Below are positions 11,432-22,844 of a stretch of 64,000 bases of DNA, one piece after another. How positions within the stretch are numbered: position 1 is the first letter of the stretch; every line of letters begins with the position of its first letter. Below the pieces are notes generated by a model. It was not told where the DNA came from, did no database searches, and saw nothing but the letters and a program-made list of their open reading frames with translations. Source of the DNA: Batillaria attramentaria. Lineage: Eukaryota; Mollusca; Gastropoda; Batillariidae. Position numbers and translations under genes: made by a program. The stretch spans positions 133,501 through 197,500 of the forward strand of contig JACVVK020000526.1 in NCBI GenBank assembly GCA_018292915.2, in the 5' to 3' direction.

Positions 11432-11885
11432 ACTATTGCGAACTGTCTGTCTGAAGGGTTGATGGGTGTATGACTCATTCCGCAGTCCTGTAAAATCCTC
11501 ATTCTTTTCGATCTCACTCTCGAAGCCCGCGGCCACATTTCGCTTCCATCTTGTCTTCAACTTGTCTTCTCTATCGCGTCTTGGGTGTAGCAGCATCCCT
11601 CCAAAGGGAGGATGTTTTTTTGTTGTTGTTGTTGTTGTTTTGTTGTTGTTTTTGTTTGTTTGTTTGTTTTAAAGAATTGGATGGCGTGGGTGCCTTCTAG
11701 AACTGGATGGGTGTTTTGTAGAACGGGTTGGGTACTTCTGCAGAGCTTGGTGGGTGCCTTGGTACCACACAGAGCTTTGACGTCTTCTGTCCGCCACATT
11801 GGTGATTTCAAAAACGGGACACTAGGGAAACTAAATGGCCTGTTGCCTTTATCGTCTTGCATCTGACACTCACCACTGATCAGAG

Positions 11886-12065
11886 GGGAGCCGGGACACT
11901 GAGATGAATGGCAGAGCGTTGGACTTTCAATGCTCGGGTCAGGTCGGGAGTTCCAATCCTTGCTGGGGCCAAATATTTATGCTGACCTATTTCTCGTTGC
12001 CCCGTCTTTGACATCATGTATACATAGTGGAAAAGGACGTTAAATTCCCAAACACCCACCCACCC
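11886..12065 (+). mobile_element. SINE-A copy, near full length
   Basis: Head GGGAGCCGGGACACTGAGAT is mutated in box A. Box B GAGTTCCAATC is weak. Body CCAAATATTTATGCTGACC and tail GGACGTTAAATTCCC plus (CCCA)n complete it. The promoter boxes look disabled. Confidence 0.85.
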
Positions 12066-12165
12066 TTGCCGCTGATCTGAGTCAGTTGTAGCCAGCCGTT
12101 TCCACCAGTGCACACACAGAAGTTAAGGCTTGCAGTTGCAGTCTCAGTTTTCTGTCCCCAACAAG

Positions 12166-12325
12166 GGGAGCCGGCCGGGATAGCTGAATGGTAGAGCGTT
12201 GGACTCTCAATGCTCGGGTCGTGAGTTCGAATCCCGGCTGGGGCTAAATATTTGTACTGCCCTTTTGCTCGTTGCCCCGTCTTTGAGATCATCCTTACGC
12301 GGTGGAAAAGGACGTTAAATTCCCC
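12166..12325 (+). mobile_element. SINE-A copy abutting an inverted-repeat element
   Basis: Head GGGAGCCGGCCGGGATAGC (CCGG duplicated), box B GAGTTCGAATC, body CTAAATATTTGTACTGCCC and tail GGACGTTAAATTCCCCAACC. The expected CCCA tail is replaced at once by the left arm of the MITE at 12325, so one inserted at the very end of the other. Confidence 0.85.
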
Positions 12326-12767
12326 AACCCTGTTCCGGGACCGTCGCTTCTCTAACTCTCCTGCGACGAGGTCCAAATCGGGCTAACCGAGACCGAGCCG
12401 AGCTAAGTGATACCTAAGAAGGAAAAAAAAATACTCGGTGACAAGGAAAGTGGACAGTTGCGTACAACTTTGAGGTCCCAGTGTTATTTCGCAGTGTGCA
12501 CAGAAGCGATGAAAACTGTCGCATTCACCAGCACAGTACATTTTCAGCCTGTTTAGGGAGTACTGCCTGCATGAGTTGTCTCCCTTGCCGCAACAAGCAC
12601 GCATTTTTCGTGGCAGAGCACAAAGCTCCCACGAAAAATGCATGCTTGCTGCGGGTCTGTGTACGCACGGGGGACTTCTTAGGTATCACTTAGCTCGGCT
12701 CGGTCTCGGTTAACCCGATTTGGACGTCGTCGCAGGGCCTTAGAGAACCGACGGTCCCGGAACAGGG
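12325..12767. mobile_element. Non-autonomous DNA element with ~93-bp terminal inverted repeats
   Basis: Left arm CAACCCTGTTCCGGGACCGT ... CCAAATCGGG ... GAGCCGAGCTAAGTGATACC (to about 12418) is mirrored by the right arm GGTATCACTTAGCTCGGCTC ... CCCGATTTGG ... ACGGTCCCGGAACAGGGTTG (from about 12674). The arms differ at a handful of positions. The ~255-bp interior has no frame but holds a smaller inverted pair, GCATTTTTCGTGG/CCACGAAAAATGC, at 12601-12642. Interior words recur at 27984-28100 and, inverted, at 28447-28565. Confidence 0.85.
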
Positions 12768-12857
12768 TTGCCCCTGAGCCACCTTCACTACCATTGCACT
12801 AAAATGTGCGATTGTCAAAATGTACTTTAATTCAGAGCAGTTAAACGGGCGAATTCC

Positions 12858-13200
12858 ATCTTTGCTAAGCCAACTTATGTTTTGGAACAGTATCGCTCGT
12901 GACTGCGCCTGTACGCTCGAAATACTCTATCTTGATGATTAGTACAGCTCTTAATGCGATACAATGTTCACACTTTGCGCGTGCGGTCAAACATTTAAAT
13001 TCTACGACTATGGCTGCAGCACTGGAGCGCTCAGTACGGTCGCCGCGTCATCGAGTACGCTTCAGTTGGCTCAGTGCCAGCATTACAGACGCTGTCACTG
13101 AGCAGGTGTGTAAGCGGTGTAATGATGGATACCACGAAAACAGCTCAGAATGTTCTGTGAGCCTGAAAGTGGTAGCACTAGCGACATTCAGCAAAACCTT
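12858..13200 (+). repeat. Unclassified interspersed repeat, copy 1
   Basis: It shares words in the same order with 37052-37345: TGCGCCTGTACGCT, GAAATACTCT, AGTACAGCTCTTAATGCGAT, ACAATGTT, GAGTACGCTTC, GTTGGCTCAGTGC and TCTGTGAGC. There are no terminal repeats and no frame of note. Its class is unknown. Confidence 0.7.
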
Positions 13201-13214
13201 TTTGGACATAAAAT

Positions 13215-13451
13215 ACTACTACTACTAATAATAATCGCATTAATAAGGCGCTTTATCCCAAATATTTTGGCTCAAAGCGCCGCGAGCTAAACCCAACACG
13301 CACGCTCACGTGAATCACACGCATTCTCTCACACACAGGACATAAACGTATTACAATCACGTGGTGCGAAGGGTCAGCTCAGCTATTTAAATTTCGGAAT
13401 TTAGATATGCATTTATTTTTCAAACTTGGTGGGCTGAACATTTCCAAAGCA
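13215..13451 (-). mobile_element. SINE-B 3' half, 5' truncated
   Basis: On the minus strand it reads the SINE-B distal part: CTGAGCTGACCCTTCGCACC, ACGTGATTGTAAT, GAGAGAATGCGTGTGATTCA, CGTGAGCGTGCGTG, then the hairpin GGCGCTTTGAGCC...AAAGCGCC and an ATT-rich tail. The tRNA head is absent. Confidence 0.85.
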
Positions 13452-13589
13452 GTCAATGGTCCGGTTTCTGAACGATTCTTGGCGACGAGCAGGATTTCCA
13501 CAAACATTCAAGTCACGGCGTTTTAAGGACCAAACAAGATTTGCAAGTGTTTTCCGCGGATTTGAATTTTTATGCCTACACTGCAGCAG

Positions 13590-14279
<690 letters not shown>

Positions 14280-14954
14280 ACTCGCGCGGCAAGCATAGTT
14301 ATACACAAAATCATGGTATCACTTATGATGTACATACTCATGGGACTAGCGCAGGTGTATTACTGTTTATGTAAATTGCGTGACAGGTTTTGTTGGTAAG
14401 AAGTGAACTTTTGTGAATGGGCAAGACGGATGGGTTGTAAATAATTTATGCAGTTTCTGATGCCAGGTGGTTGAAGAGACTTTTCCTGAATGATGACTGC
14501 GATCCATTGTGCACGCAAAATGCACCCCTCCCCCTCACCCCCCCCCCCCCAAAAAAAAAAGGAAAAAGAAAAAAAATAACTGAATAGATTTCTTCTTGAA
14601 AATTTCTCCGCCCTTCCAGACGACGCCAGAAAAGCCACAATATTCTGCCGGCATTCAAAAACAGTCGTAGTTTCCTAGTTTTTATTGGTCTCAAACCAGC
14701 CCTGGCCGATCAGAAACGAGTGGCAGTGAGTACATGATATAATTTTATGGGCGATGCTCCTATGAATACAGATACAGCAGTCGTGTTGTCCGTGGTATGA
14801 ACTGAACGCTGTTGACATTTCATTTTATTAAGGCAAAAGCATCCTTTCAGTTAATGGTTTCAAGGTAACGGCCCATGTTCTTGCATCGAGACTTTTTAGA
14901 TTGTGACTGTGGTGGTGGTGTTGTGTTTTGTTGTTGTTGTTGTTGTGGTTTTGG

Positions 14955-15117
<163 letters not shown>

Positions 15118-15178
15118 CTTACGATATGAATATACTTCTGTTCTTTTGTTGTTTTGTTCTTTATTACATTTGTCTTGC

Positions 15179-15365
15179 GGGAGCCGGGCTGGCCGAATGG
15201 TAGAGCGTTGGACTTCCAATGCTCGGGTCGTGAGTTCGTATCCCGGCTGGGGCCAAATATTTGTGCTGGCTTTTTCATCGTTGCCCCATCTTTGATATCA
15301 CCTGCACGTTGTGGAAAAGGACGTTAAACCCCCAAACACCCACACACCCACCCACCCACCCACAT
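15179..15365 (+). mobile_element. SINE-A copy, full length (TTCATCG subtype)
   Basis: Head GGGAGCCGGGCTGGCCGAAT with a good box A, box B GAGTTCGTATC, body CCAAATATTTGTGCTGGC, tail GGACGTTAAACCCCC and (CCCA)n. One of the best-preserved copies. Confidence 0.92.
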
Positions 15366-15399
15366 TTGTCTTGGTGCTATTATGCTCATGGCAAATGAA

Positions 15400-16380
15400 A
15401 ACCTTGACTAAGTGACTGGCAACCAGCAACCAGTCAGCAAACACGTAACAGCAACCACAGAGACCAAACACACGCCCCCAAACAAAGCAAAGCAAAGCAA
15501 AACAATACAAAATACGCTCACTTTTGAATGCACACAGAGTCCCGGGTAATTTCTGCGTACGCAACAATGACCCCAGAGATATCGTCGCCAAAAGGTGAGC
15601 TAGCGTGTTCCACCGTTGATATCGTTACTGAACAATGGAATTAATCACCGAAATCATTGAGCTGTGAACCTTCGATAGCATTAACTTGTTGATAACCACA
15701 CAAGTAGTCCTTGGAGGCAGATGCCCCGCCGACGTATGCTCATGAGTAAGCTAGTCAAAACGAGGTTGCAGCTTTGAAAAAGCGAAAAAAAATTGTGACA
15801 ATTAAACAAAGTAGGTCTGACGCGCACCCTAAATCAAATCTAACCACGTTTCAATGCATTAATTGAAAGACTTTGTATTAGCCTTTTTCACCTTGAAAAT
15901 GAAGCCTCGTTTTGGCAATCTTGCGCTTGCGCATACCTCGTCCGGGATCTCTACATCGATGCGTCGTATCAACAAGGAGAAGAAAATCTTTCTGGCTTCG
16001 CGTGTTAGTGTCAAGTTTGTTTTTAGTTATTTATGGACTCTGCTGCGGATATTTTATTCCAGCCAAAAAGGTCAGACCTGCTTTGCACCGCCCCGCGCCG
16101 GAATCCGCCTCGGGTAAGACAGGGGAGAAGACTGCACTTCAAAGGGAGACAACACGCAATGCGGGCATAAATGAGTGTATCACGGACGAGTCTAGGTGTC
16201 GCCGCTGGCAAAACAGGGAGACAATTAAAGAGACAAACGGTCTGACATGTGCCACGCCGTCTTGCAAGCTGAAGTTCCGGCCAGCAATTTTTGTCGCCTT
16301 CATTCTTGATGTGGACAGGTTGATTAGGCTCCCCTTTCTACATCTGACAGCTTAACGGTTAGTAACACCTCTCTTTTCAT
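15400..16380. other. No recognised feature; one 147-codon frame
   Basis: Mixed sequence. A plus-strand frame at 15912-16355 would encode 147 residues with one hydrophobic stretch (about residues 30-48) but has no family motif that I recognise, and an overlapping frame is also open. It is probably chance; exon status cannot be judged from the sequence alone. Confidence 0.35.
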
Positions 16381-16385
16381 TTCAT

Positions 16386-16452
16386 CTCTCTCTCTCTCTC
16401 TCTCTCCAGTCTCTCTCTCCAGTCTCTCTCTCTCTCTCGCTCTCTCTCTCTG
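16386..16452. repeat. (TC)n tract preceding a SINE-A
   Basis: TC repeats with two CCAGTC interruptions. CT repeats also occur just beyond the SINE-A at 16619-16630, so the SINE lies within the tract. Confidence 0.95.
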
Positions 16453-16453
16453 A

Positions 16454-16619
16454 GGAGCCGGGGTGCCCGAATGGTAGAGCGATGGCCTTGCAATGTGAGT
16501 TCGAATCCCGGCTGGGGCCAAATATCTGTGCTGGCATTTTCATCGTTGCCCCATACTTTGATATCACCCGTATGTGGTGGAAAAGGACGTTAAACCCCCA
16601 AACGACCCCCCCCCCCCCC
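16454..16619 (+). mobile_element. SINE-A copy with shortened head
   Basis: Head GGAGCCGGGGTGCCCGAATG, about 10 bp deleted between the anticodon region and box B (GCAATGTGAGTTCGAATCCC), body CCAAATATCTGTGCTGGC, tail GGACGTTAAACCCCC and a C run. Confidence 0.9.
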
Positions 16620-16679
16620 TCTCTCTCTCCCATAGCTTATACATTTTTCTTCCTTTGCGTATATTCTCGCCCGCGCGCG

Positions 16680-16706
16680 CGTGTGTGTGGGTGTGTGGGT
16701 GTGTGT

Positions 16707-16754
<48 letters not shown>

Positions 16755-16832
16755 CAGTGTGTGTGTGTGGTTGCCTGCTTGCTTCAGTGTGTCTGTCTTT
16801 CTATCAGTGTGCGTGCGTGCGTGCGTGCGTGC

Positions 16833-16884
<52 letters not shown>

Positions 16885-17319
16885 TTCCCTGCTTGCTTTA
16901 CTTTGTGTTGTCAGAATTATCTGCATTTGATGTCTTTTGCTTTGACAGAATGCACTGCATGAAAGTGTGCCATCTACTGTCATCGGACAAAATCGCTTCG
17001 TGCAAACTGTCTTTAAGCTCAGTGCCCCAGATTGAGGGGAACGACATGCAAATGAGCGCGTGGGTGGTGTCATCGGAAGTTGCACCGGAACAAATGGCGA
17101 CAAGATGGGTGACTGGCGGTAATCCAGAAATGTCTGATCGGGGCAGACGCCGAAACGAAACTGGAGCTTGGAGATGATTGTCCTGGTGTGTGTGTGTGGG
17201 GGGGGGGGGGGGGTGGGGGGGGGAGAGAGAGAGAGAGATAGAGAGAGATTTCTCTCCCTTTCTGTTTTTTTGTTTTTGTTTTTGTGTTTGGTTGTTGGTT
17301 TGTTTGTTTGGTTCATTGG

Positions 17320-17383
<64 letters not shown>

Positions 17384-17385
17384 AC
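16680..17385. repeat. (GT)n tracts at 16680-16882 and 17321-17382, with G-rich run
   Basis: Two long GT blocks (with a CGTG variant at 16808-16840) flank ~430 bp of non-repetitive sequence. At 17197-17224 there is an almost pure G run followed by GA repeats. Cys-Val or His-Thr frames are artefacts of GT/CA. Confidence 0.9.
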
Positions 17386-17389
17386 TACC

Positions 17390-17880
17390 ATTCACGTTCA
17401 GAAAACACCTCCTAAAACCATCGCTCGCGATCTGTCAGGTGTTTCGTCTGAAAAACGACCTTCAGTAAACCTACCTGTTCATCCCTGGGTCGCCGACCTT
17501 CCCCGCGCACACCCAGGTGAATAAAATATCACGGATCGCGTGAAGCCACTGGGTGTGTTTAGACTGTGAGCTGGCGGTGGTTTGCGCGGCCAGGTGAGGA
17601 GCAATTCGTCTTGGTTGATGTCGCCCCACTTTTTACTGCAAGTCGACTTCAGACCGCCGGGACCACACTCGCAGACTTCGTGCACTGCGCCAGAGAAGAG
17701 TGCACTGGCTTCTCGGCTGATCTGCAGGCTAGACTGACGTTTGTTGTGCTACAGAGCCAGACTGACTATTTTACCGTTCCGCGATCTGTTGATGAAAATA
17801 TAATATTAGCAGTGTTCGGAGTGGGAGAGTATTAATTAAAACTGACGCTGAAATAGTCACGTTGCATAGTGAAACTGCAG
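17390..17880. other. No recognised feature; small frames only
   Basis: Non-repetitive sequence with an 89-codon plus-strand frame (17566-17835) and a minus-strand frame (17479-17685). Neither has a recognisable motif or a convincing exon boundary. Confidence 0.35.
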
Positions 17881-17974
17881 ATGTCTTTTGATATCTGTGG
17901 CTTTAAAGAACGGCAAGCAGTCCCATACAAAAGCCCAGACATCCGAAAAGGGGGAAAAAGAAAATAATATAATC

Positions 17975-17977
<3 letters not shown>

Positions 17978-18021
<44 letters not shown>

Positions 18022-18055
18022 ATATATACTATTACTAATATATATATATATTATA
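17978..18055. repeat. (TA)n tract
   Basis: AT dinucleotides from about 17978 to 18018, then irregular TATA/ACTA sequence to about 18052. Confidence 0.95.
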
Positions 18056-18163
18056 CCACTCTACCACTATTACAATGTCATGGTATAAAACTCCTAATTC
18101 ACCACATGTGGTATAAACATTTGTACCCATGACAAACCCACGCGTGAATTTTATGGCTGTACC

Positions 18164-18562
18164 TTAAGGCCATGTCACACGAGAGGGCAAAAACACTTGA
18201 AAACATTGTTTTCAGAGATGTTTCGCTGCGAAACAGTGTGTTTTGTCGTGTGACATACTTCACAACAATGTTTTCAAAACACTGTTTCGATCGTGTTTTC
18301 AGTTTTAGAGCCTGCCCTAAAATCCGAAAACATGTTTTGTGTTTCAACCAATGAAAGCCGCCGTGCGGAGTGTCAGGTGACACCTTCCCGTATCCGCTCA
18401 GTCAACATGTATGTTTAAGGAAAAGAGACATCGACTTTACCCAGAAACCCCATCCAGAGGTATTTCATACGCATTGAAGTTTTACATACAAGAAAAGGGT
18501 GTCTAGGTAGGAATGTCTTGACCGTAGCAGTAAAACTTGTTTTCAGTGTGACATCGCCTTAA
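18164..18562. mobile_element. TTAA-flanked MITE with 17-bp inverted ends
   Basis: The left end TTAAGGCCATGTCACAC pairs with the right end GTGTGACATCGCCTTAA (one mismatch). TTAA at both termini is the signature target of piggyBac-type transposition. The ~365-bp interior is rich in AAACACTGTTT-like and GTTTTCA words that form further inverted pairs near the left end. There is no transposase frame. Confidence 0.75.
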
Positions 18563-18970
18563 AGAGTGAACAGGTATTACCCCTAGCAGTGTTCCAGCAG
18601 TGTGTTCTGGTGAAAGGATTTGCGTCACAATATGACGCGAAAAGGGACAAAAGAATAATTTACGTCACGACATGACGTAGTTCGACTTCGTACGGAAATG
18701 GGGACGAAGGAGCTTTGCCAGTCGCTTGACGTGGAATTGTTGATCTTTTGCTGCGTGTTATCAACAAGCGGTCGTGTTTGTGACAAGCGTAAGCCTAGTT
18801 CCAGTTCTCTACTAAGACGGAGGCTTCGAAACGGAAAAGCTGACTTCTCAAAGCCTATGGACAAAGCGAGGTAAAGCACCTCAGTCAGTGATGTCGCGTG
18901 AAGCATTTGGATTGCCGATGTCAGCTTTCAAATCAAAGACTTGAAATGCAGGTAGGGACGTGGTATAAAT

Positions 18971-19130
18971 AATTTTCCCAATTCGGTGCCCCCGATTACG
19001 TAAAATACACCACACTCGTTTGTTGATTTCGACCGTAAAACTGCTCGTTAAAACTCGCAGTTTTACGGTCGAAATCAACAAACTCGTGTGGTGTATTTTC
19101 CGTAATCGGGGGCACCTCATTGTGAAAACT
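18971..19130. mobile_element. Foldback element: near-perfect hairpin with ~60-bp arms
   Basis: Left arm 18985-19044 (GGTGCCCCCGATTACG ... TTTCGACCGTAAAACTGC) and right arm about 19057-19116 (GCAGTTTTACGGTCGAAA ... CGTAATCGGGGGCACC) are reverse complements with only a few differences and a 12-base loop. Weaker pairing extends about 15 bp further out. No coding capacity. Such a structure is typical of a small foldback/MITE element. Confidence 0.8.
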
Positions 19131-19194
19131 CTATATATATATATATATCGATTGTCCATTTAAGATACTTTGTTTTGCCAGAATTGGGCTCAAG

Positions 19195-19440
19195 ACAAGA
19201 CAAGACAAGACAAGGTAAGACAAGGTAAGACAGGGCAAAGCAAGAAAAGGCAAGACAAGACAAGACAAGGCAAGGCAAGACAAGGCAAGACAAGACAAGA
19301 CAAGAGAAGACAAGACCAGACAAGACAAGACAAGACAAGGCAAGGCAAGGCAAGACAAGACAAGACAAGAAAAGGCAAGACAAAGCAAGACAAGACAAAA
19401 CAAAGCAAGACAAGACCAGACCAGACCCGACCAAAACAAA
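19195..19440. repeat. (CAAGA)n pentanucleotide array
   Basis: About 245 bp of CAAGA with CAAGG, CAGAC and CAAAG variants. All frames stay open on both strands: Lys/Thr/Arg/Gln on the plus strand, Leu/Cys/Val on the minus. Frames here are not evidence of genes. Confidence 0.95.
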
Positions 19441-19449
19441 CAAAACAAA

Positions 19450-20220
19450 AACTTTTCAAAAACTGATTTATTCGGTCAGTTCATGGAATCGATCCGATAT
19501 TTAATCATGAAGGTCCACATCATGAAAGGTCAAGCTAATTTCTCATAATTATTCTACGCCATTAGCACTTGCTGCACAACTGATGCGCCACAACTACCTC
19601 CACAAAAGTTCTCTCAAGTTCTGCGGAGAGAGATTTGTGGAGGCACATCTCTCCTCCTGTCAGCAGGGCGAAACGAAGCGTCCTCCGCTGCTTTTTTTTT
19701 TTTTTTTAACTTCCGACTCTGCTTTTCCTGAGCTATCTTCTATCTGGTGCTAGCTTTCTTTCGTTTCGTCGAAAAACAAAAAGGATAGGAGAGAAAAAGA
19801 GGCGGGGGGGGGGGGGGGAGCGTAAGCTGCCGAGCTATGACTCACGGAAGTTGCCAGCATCCGGGCTAATAGGCGCGCGTGAGTTACAGAGTTATCTCCC
19901 CTCGTGACGTTGTTGACGTTATCTGAAACTTGTAGAAGATCTTGCCGGGGTACTTCGCTTTAGCGATGTTCGCCATTTGCAGCGACAAAAAAAAAGAAGA
20001 AGAAGAAGAAGGAGGGAAAAAGTGGAGAGCGGAAAAACGTAGCTTCCCAAGATAATGGCGAAGAAAAAGGCATAAAGTGCATTCGGGGTGTGATGGGTTT
20101 TGCAGTAAAATACCAGCGCGAGAGAGGAACGTCGCAGGGGAGGCAAACAATTTCTCTAATTTGAAACAACACATTTTTCCTCCCACAAGTTGTTGATGTC
20201 AATGTTTGTGCGATGAGACA
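19450..20220. other. No recognised feature
   Basis: Mixed sequence with T, G and AAG runs. Three overlapping minus-strand frames at 19884-20202 share the same DNA, which argues against any one being real. A (GA)n tract follows at 20232-20271. Confidence 0.45.
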
Positions 20221-20229
20221 TACACACTA

Positions 20230-20274
<45 letters not shown>

Positions 20275-20449
20275 GTGTCGACTCCTTTCTCAAGGTTGCT
20301 CGCAAGTGAACATTTTGCAGGGTTTTGGCATGCATTTTATTGGTGTTACCTTCAGGGGTCAGTGCAGTCCTGTCACGACTCGTGCGAGAGTTTGGAATGC
20401 TCGCACCGGTGTAATAAGCCAGATGCACTCCCCCGGCTCGTTTGACTCC

Positions 20450-21415
20450 CGATCACTTCTAGCCTCAAGCTGCATTAACCCAGGGCACTTCTAGCCTCAA
20501 GCTGCTGGGACACGGGGCACTTCTAGCCTCAAGCTGCTAGGACACGGGGCACTTCTAGCCTCAAGCTGCTAGGACACGGGGCACTTCTAGCCTCAAGCTG
20601 CTAGGACACGGGGCACTTCTAGCCTCAAGCTGCTAGGACACGGGGCACTTCTAGCCTCAAGCTGCTAGGACACGGGGCACTTCTAGCCTCAAGCTGCTAG
20701 GACACGGGGCACTTCTAGCCTCAAGCTGCTAGGACACGGGGCACTTCTAGCCTCAAGCTGCTGGGACACGGGGCACTTCTAGCCTCAAGCTGCATTAACC
20801 CAGGGCACTTCTAGCCTCAAGCTGCTAGGACACGGGGCACTTCTAGCCTCAAGCTGCTAGGACACGGGGCACTTCTAGCCTCAAGCTGCTGGGACACGGG
20901 GCACTTCTAGCCTCAGGCTGCTAGGACACGGGGCACCTAGCCTCAAGCTGCTAGGACACGGGGCACTTCTAGCCTCAAGCTGCTGGGACACGGGGCACTT
21001 CTAGCCTCAGGCTGCTAGGACACGGGGCACCTAGCCTCAAGCTGCTAGGACACGGGGCACTTCTAGCCTCAAGCTGCTGGGACACGGGGCACTTCTAGCC
21101 TCAGGCTGCTAGGACACGGGGCACCTAGCCTCAAGCTGCATTGAACTGGGGCACTTCTAGCCTGAAGCTGCATTGACCCAGGGAATTTCCAGCCTCAAGC
21201 TGCTTACACCCGGGGCACGTCTAGCCTCAAGCTGCTTAGACCTGGGGCTGTTCTAGCCTCAAGTTGCTTAGACTCTGGGCACTTCTGGCCTCAAGCTGTA
21301 TTGACCCGGGGCACTTCTAGCTTTAAGCTGCATTGACCCGAGGGACTTCTAGCCTCAAGCTGCATTGACCCGGGGCACTTTTAGCCTCAAGCTGCATAGA
21401 CCCGGGGCACTTCAC
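20450..21415. repeat. 32-bp minisatellite, about 30 units, with higher-order structure
   Basis: The unit is CACTTCTAGCCTCAAGCTGC plus TAGGACACGGGG. From about 20868 to 21140, three units (one with CTGGGACA, one with CAGGCTGC, one 2 bp shorter starting CACCTAGCC) form a 94-bp block repeated three times. The right end (21140-21415) holds diverged units with CATTGACCCGGGG or TTAGACCTGGGG, as expected at an old array edge. Confidence 0.95.
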
Positions 21416-21689
21416 GCTGAGGCGTACATCCCGGGTGTTACACCGGCTCGCTGGCGACCGATACGTCGTGTTCAAGTTGCGACAAGATGCGTTGTGCCGT
21501 TCGTCTCCAGCGACGTAGCCTGTTGCCAACAATACACGAGACAGTGACCACAGACTTCAATGTTACTAGCCGTTGTTTTACAACTTACGTGGAAGTGTGG
21601 AGACCAAGTGTGGGCACTAGCCAGCATCACACGAACATCCCCCCCCCCCCTCCGGTTTGCGCTGTATAATGAATACTGTCTGTAATCCT

Positions 21690-22357
21690 GGGCCGCGTTT
21701 CTTAAGGCGAGCGTTCCGAAACGTTCCGGGGCGCTTTGCTATGAAACCGTTTGCAAGCAACTTGCCCGCGGCGTGCGAAAAAAGCGCTCGCGTGCGCAGT
21801 CTGAAGCAAGTTCGCCGCGAACAAAAGGTCACGTGGTCAGTTTCTATGTAAACAAAGATGGCGGCGCCCACCGAAGGCATTGTTGAAGTGGAACTAGGAA
21901 ATGGCTGAAAATGAATTTGCGGGTGGATGGAGACCTTCTGTCCCAACTTGTAATTGTGCAGAATAGTATATGAAAATAATTTGAGCTAATTGCACCGGGC
22001 CGTGGTCCCATTCAGGGATATGTTGTGCGTGTTTGTGGGGAAGGAGTGGTCAAAGTGAGTACGTAAGGGTGCCTTACGTCTCCGTTAAGCATCGAGCAGA
22101 ACATGCATACTAGCGGTATATCATGCTCCAAGCCAGTAATTATTGCTCCTCCTCAAAAACGTCGTCTTCTGCGCTCAAAAGATGACTGATAGCTGCAAGC
22201 ACTAGAGTTTTCTTCTTCCTTTTCAACCTTGCCAACAACCGTGTTCGTGATTCCGCCGCCATTTTGAAAGCGCCTTGGTTCTAATTGGCCGTTTCCCAAC
22301 GAGGCAAAGCGACCTCCGCAAGCGCCCGCGAGCGCATTTGCGTAAGAAACGCGGCCC
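21690..22357. mobile_element. Candidate MITE with GGGCCGCGTTTCTTA inverted ends
   Basis: The left end GGGCCGCGTTTCTTA is exactly mirrored by TAAGAAACGCGGCCC at the right end. Imperfect pairing continues inward (GGGGCGCTTTGC on the left, GCAAAGCGACC on the right). Each half also holds a motif like AAGATGGCGGCG (21857-21868) or its complement CCGCCGCCATTTT (22254-22266), which resembles a YY1 site. There is no transposase frame. Confidence 0.55.
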
Positions 22358-22844
22358 TGCATTTGGCCTCTTTCACACCACGTCTGTCCACATCAAGTAG
22401 CGAAGCACGTCTAGCGTCTGGTAGTAAAAGGGCCGATGTACTTCCAAACTCCGCGGCTTCTAGGCTCTTTTACCAAAGACAGATGACCTTCCGGCCATCC
22501 CACAAGCACCGAGGTGTATAATTTTGAGAGAAGCTTGCATTCAAAGGGGGGATGATTCGGGATGATGTGGGATTACCTGCCCTTTTTGTCAAGCCTCCTC
22601 ATCGTGTTGTAGCCCTCAATTAGCCCCCCCCCCCCCCCCCCGCCCAGGCATACAGTCTGATTCCTTCCCTTGGACAATTGCCTCCCTTGAGGCGTCCACC
22701 GCAAAAACCGGTGTGGCGTATGTCATTGTGGTGGTCAGGTGAACATGACCAGGCGTCAGCAAAACCCGGTCCTGTGATATATTTTGCCGGAACAGAAGTA
22801 GAACTGGCGGGTGACTGAGCGAGAACCCCAGTCAGACGCCCATA

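Noticed and set aside
15912..16355. 147-codon frame as a small membrane protein
   Set aside because: A second overlapping frame is open over the same DNA, and no motif or splice context supports it.
19117..19466. Leu/Cys-rich and Lys/Gln-rich frames
   Set aside because: The CAAGA pentanucleotide array is open in all phases.
20450..21415. CRISPR-like array
   Set aside because: The 32-bp units adjoin without spacers and show satellite-type higher-order structure.
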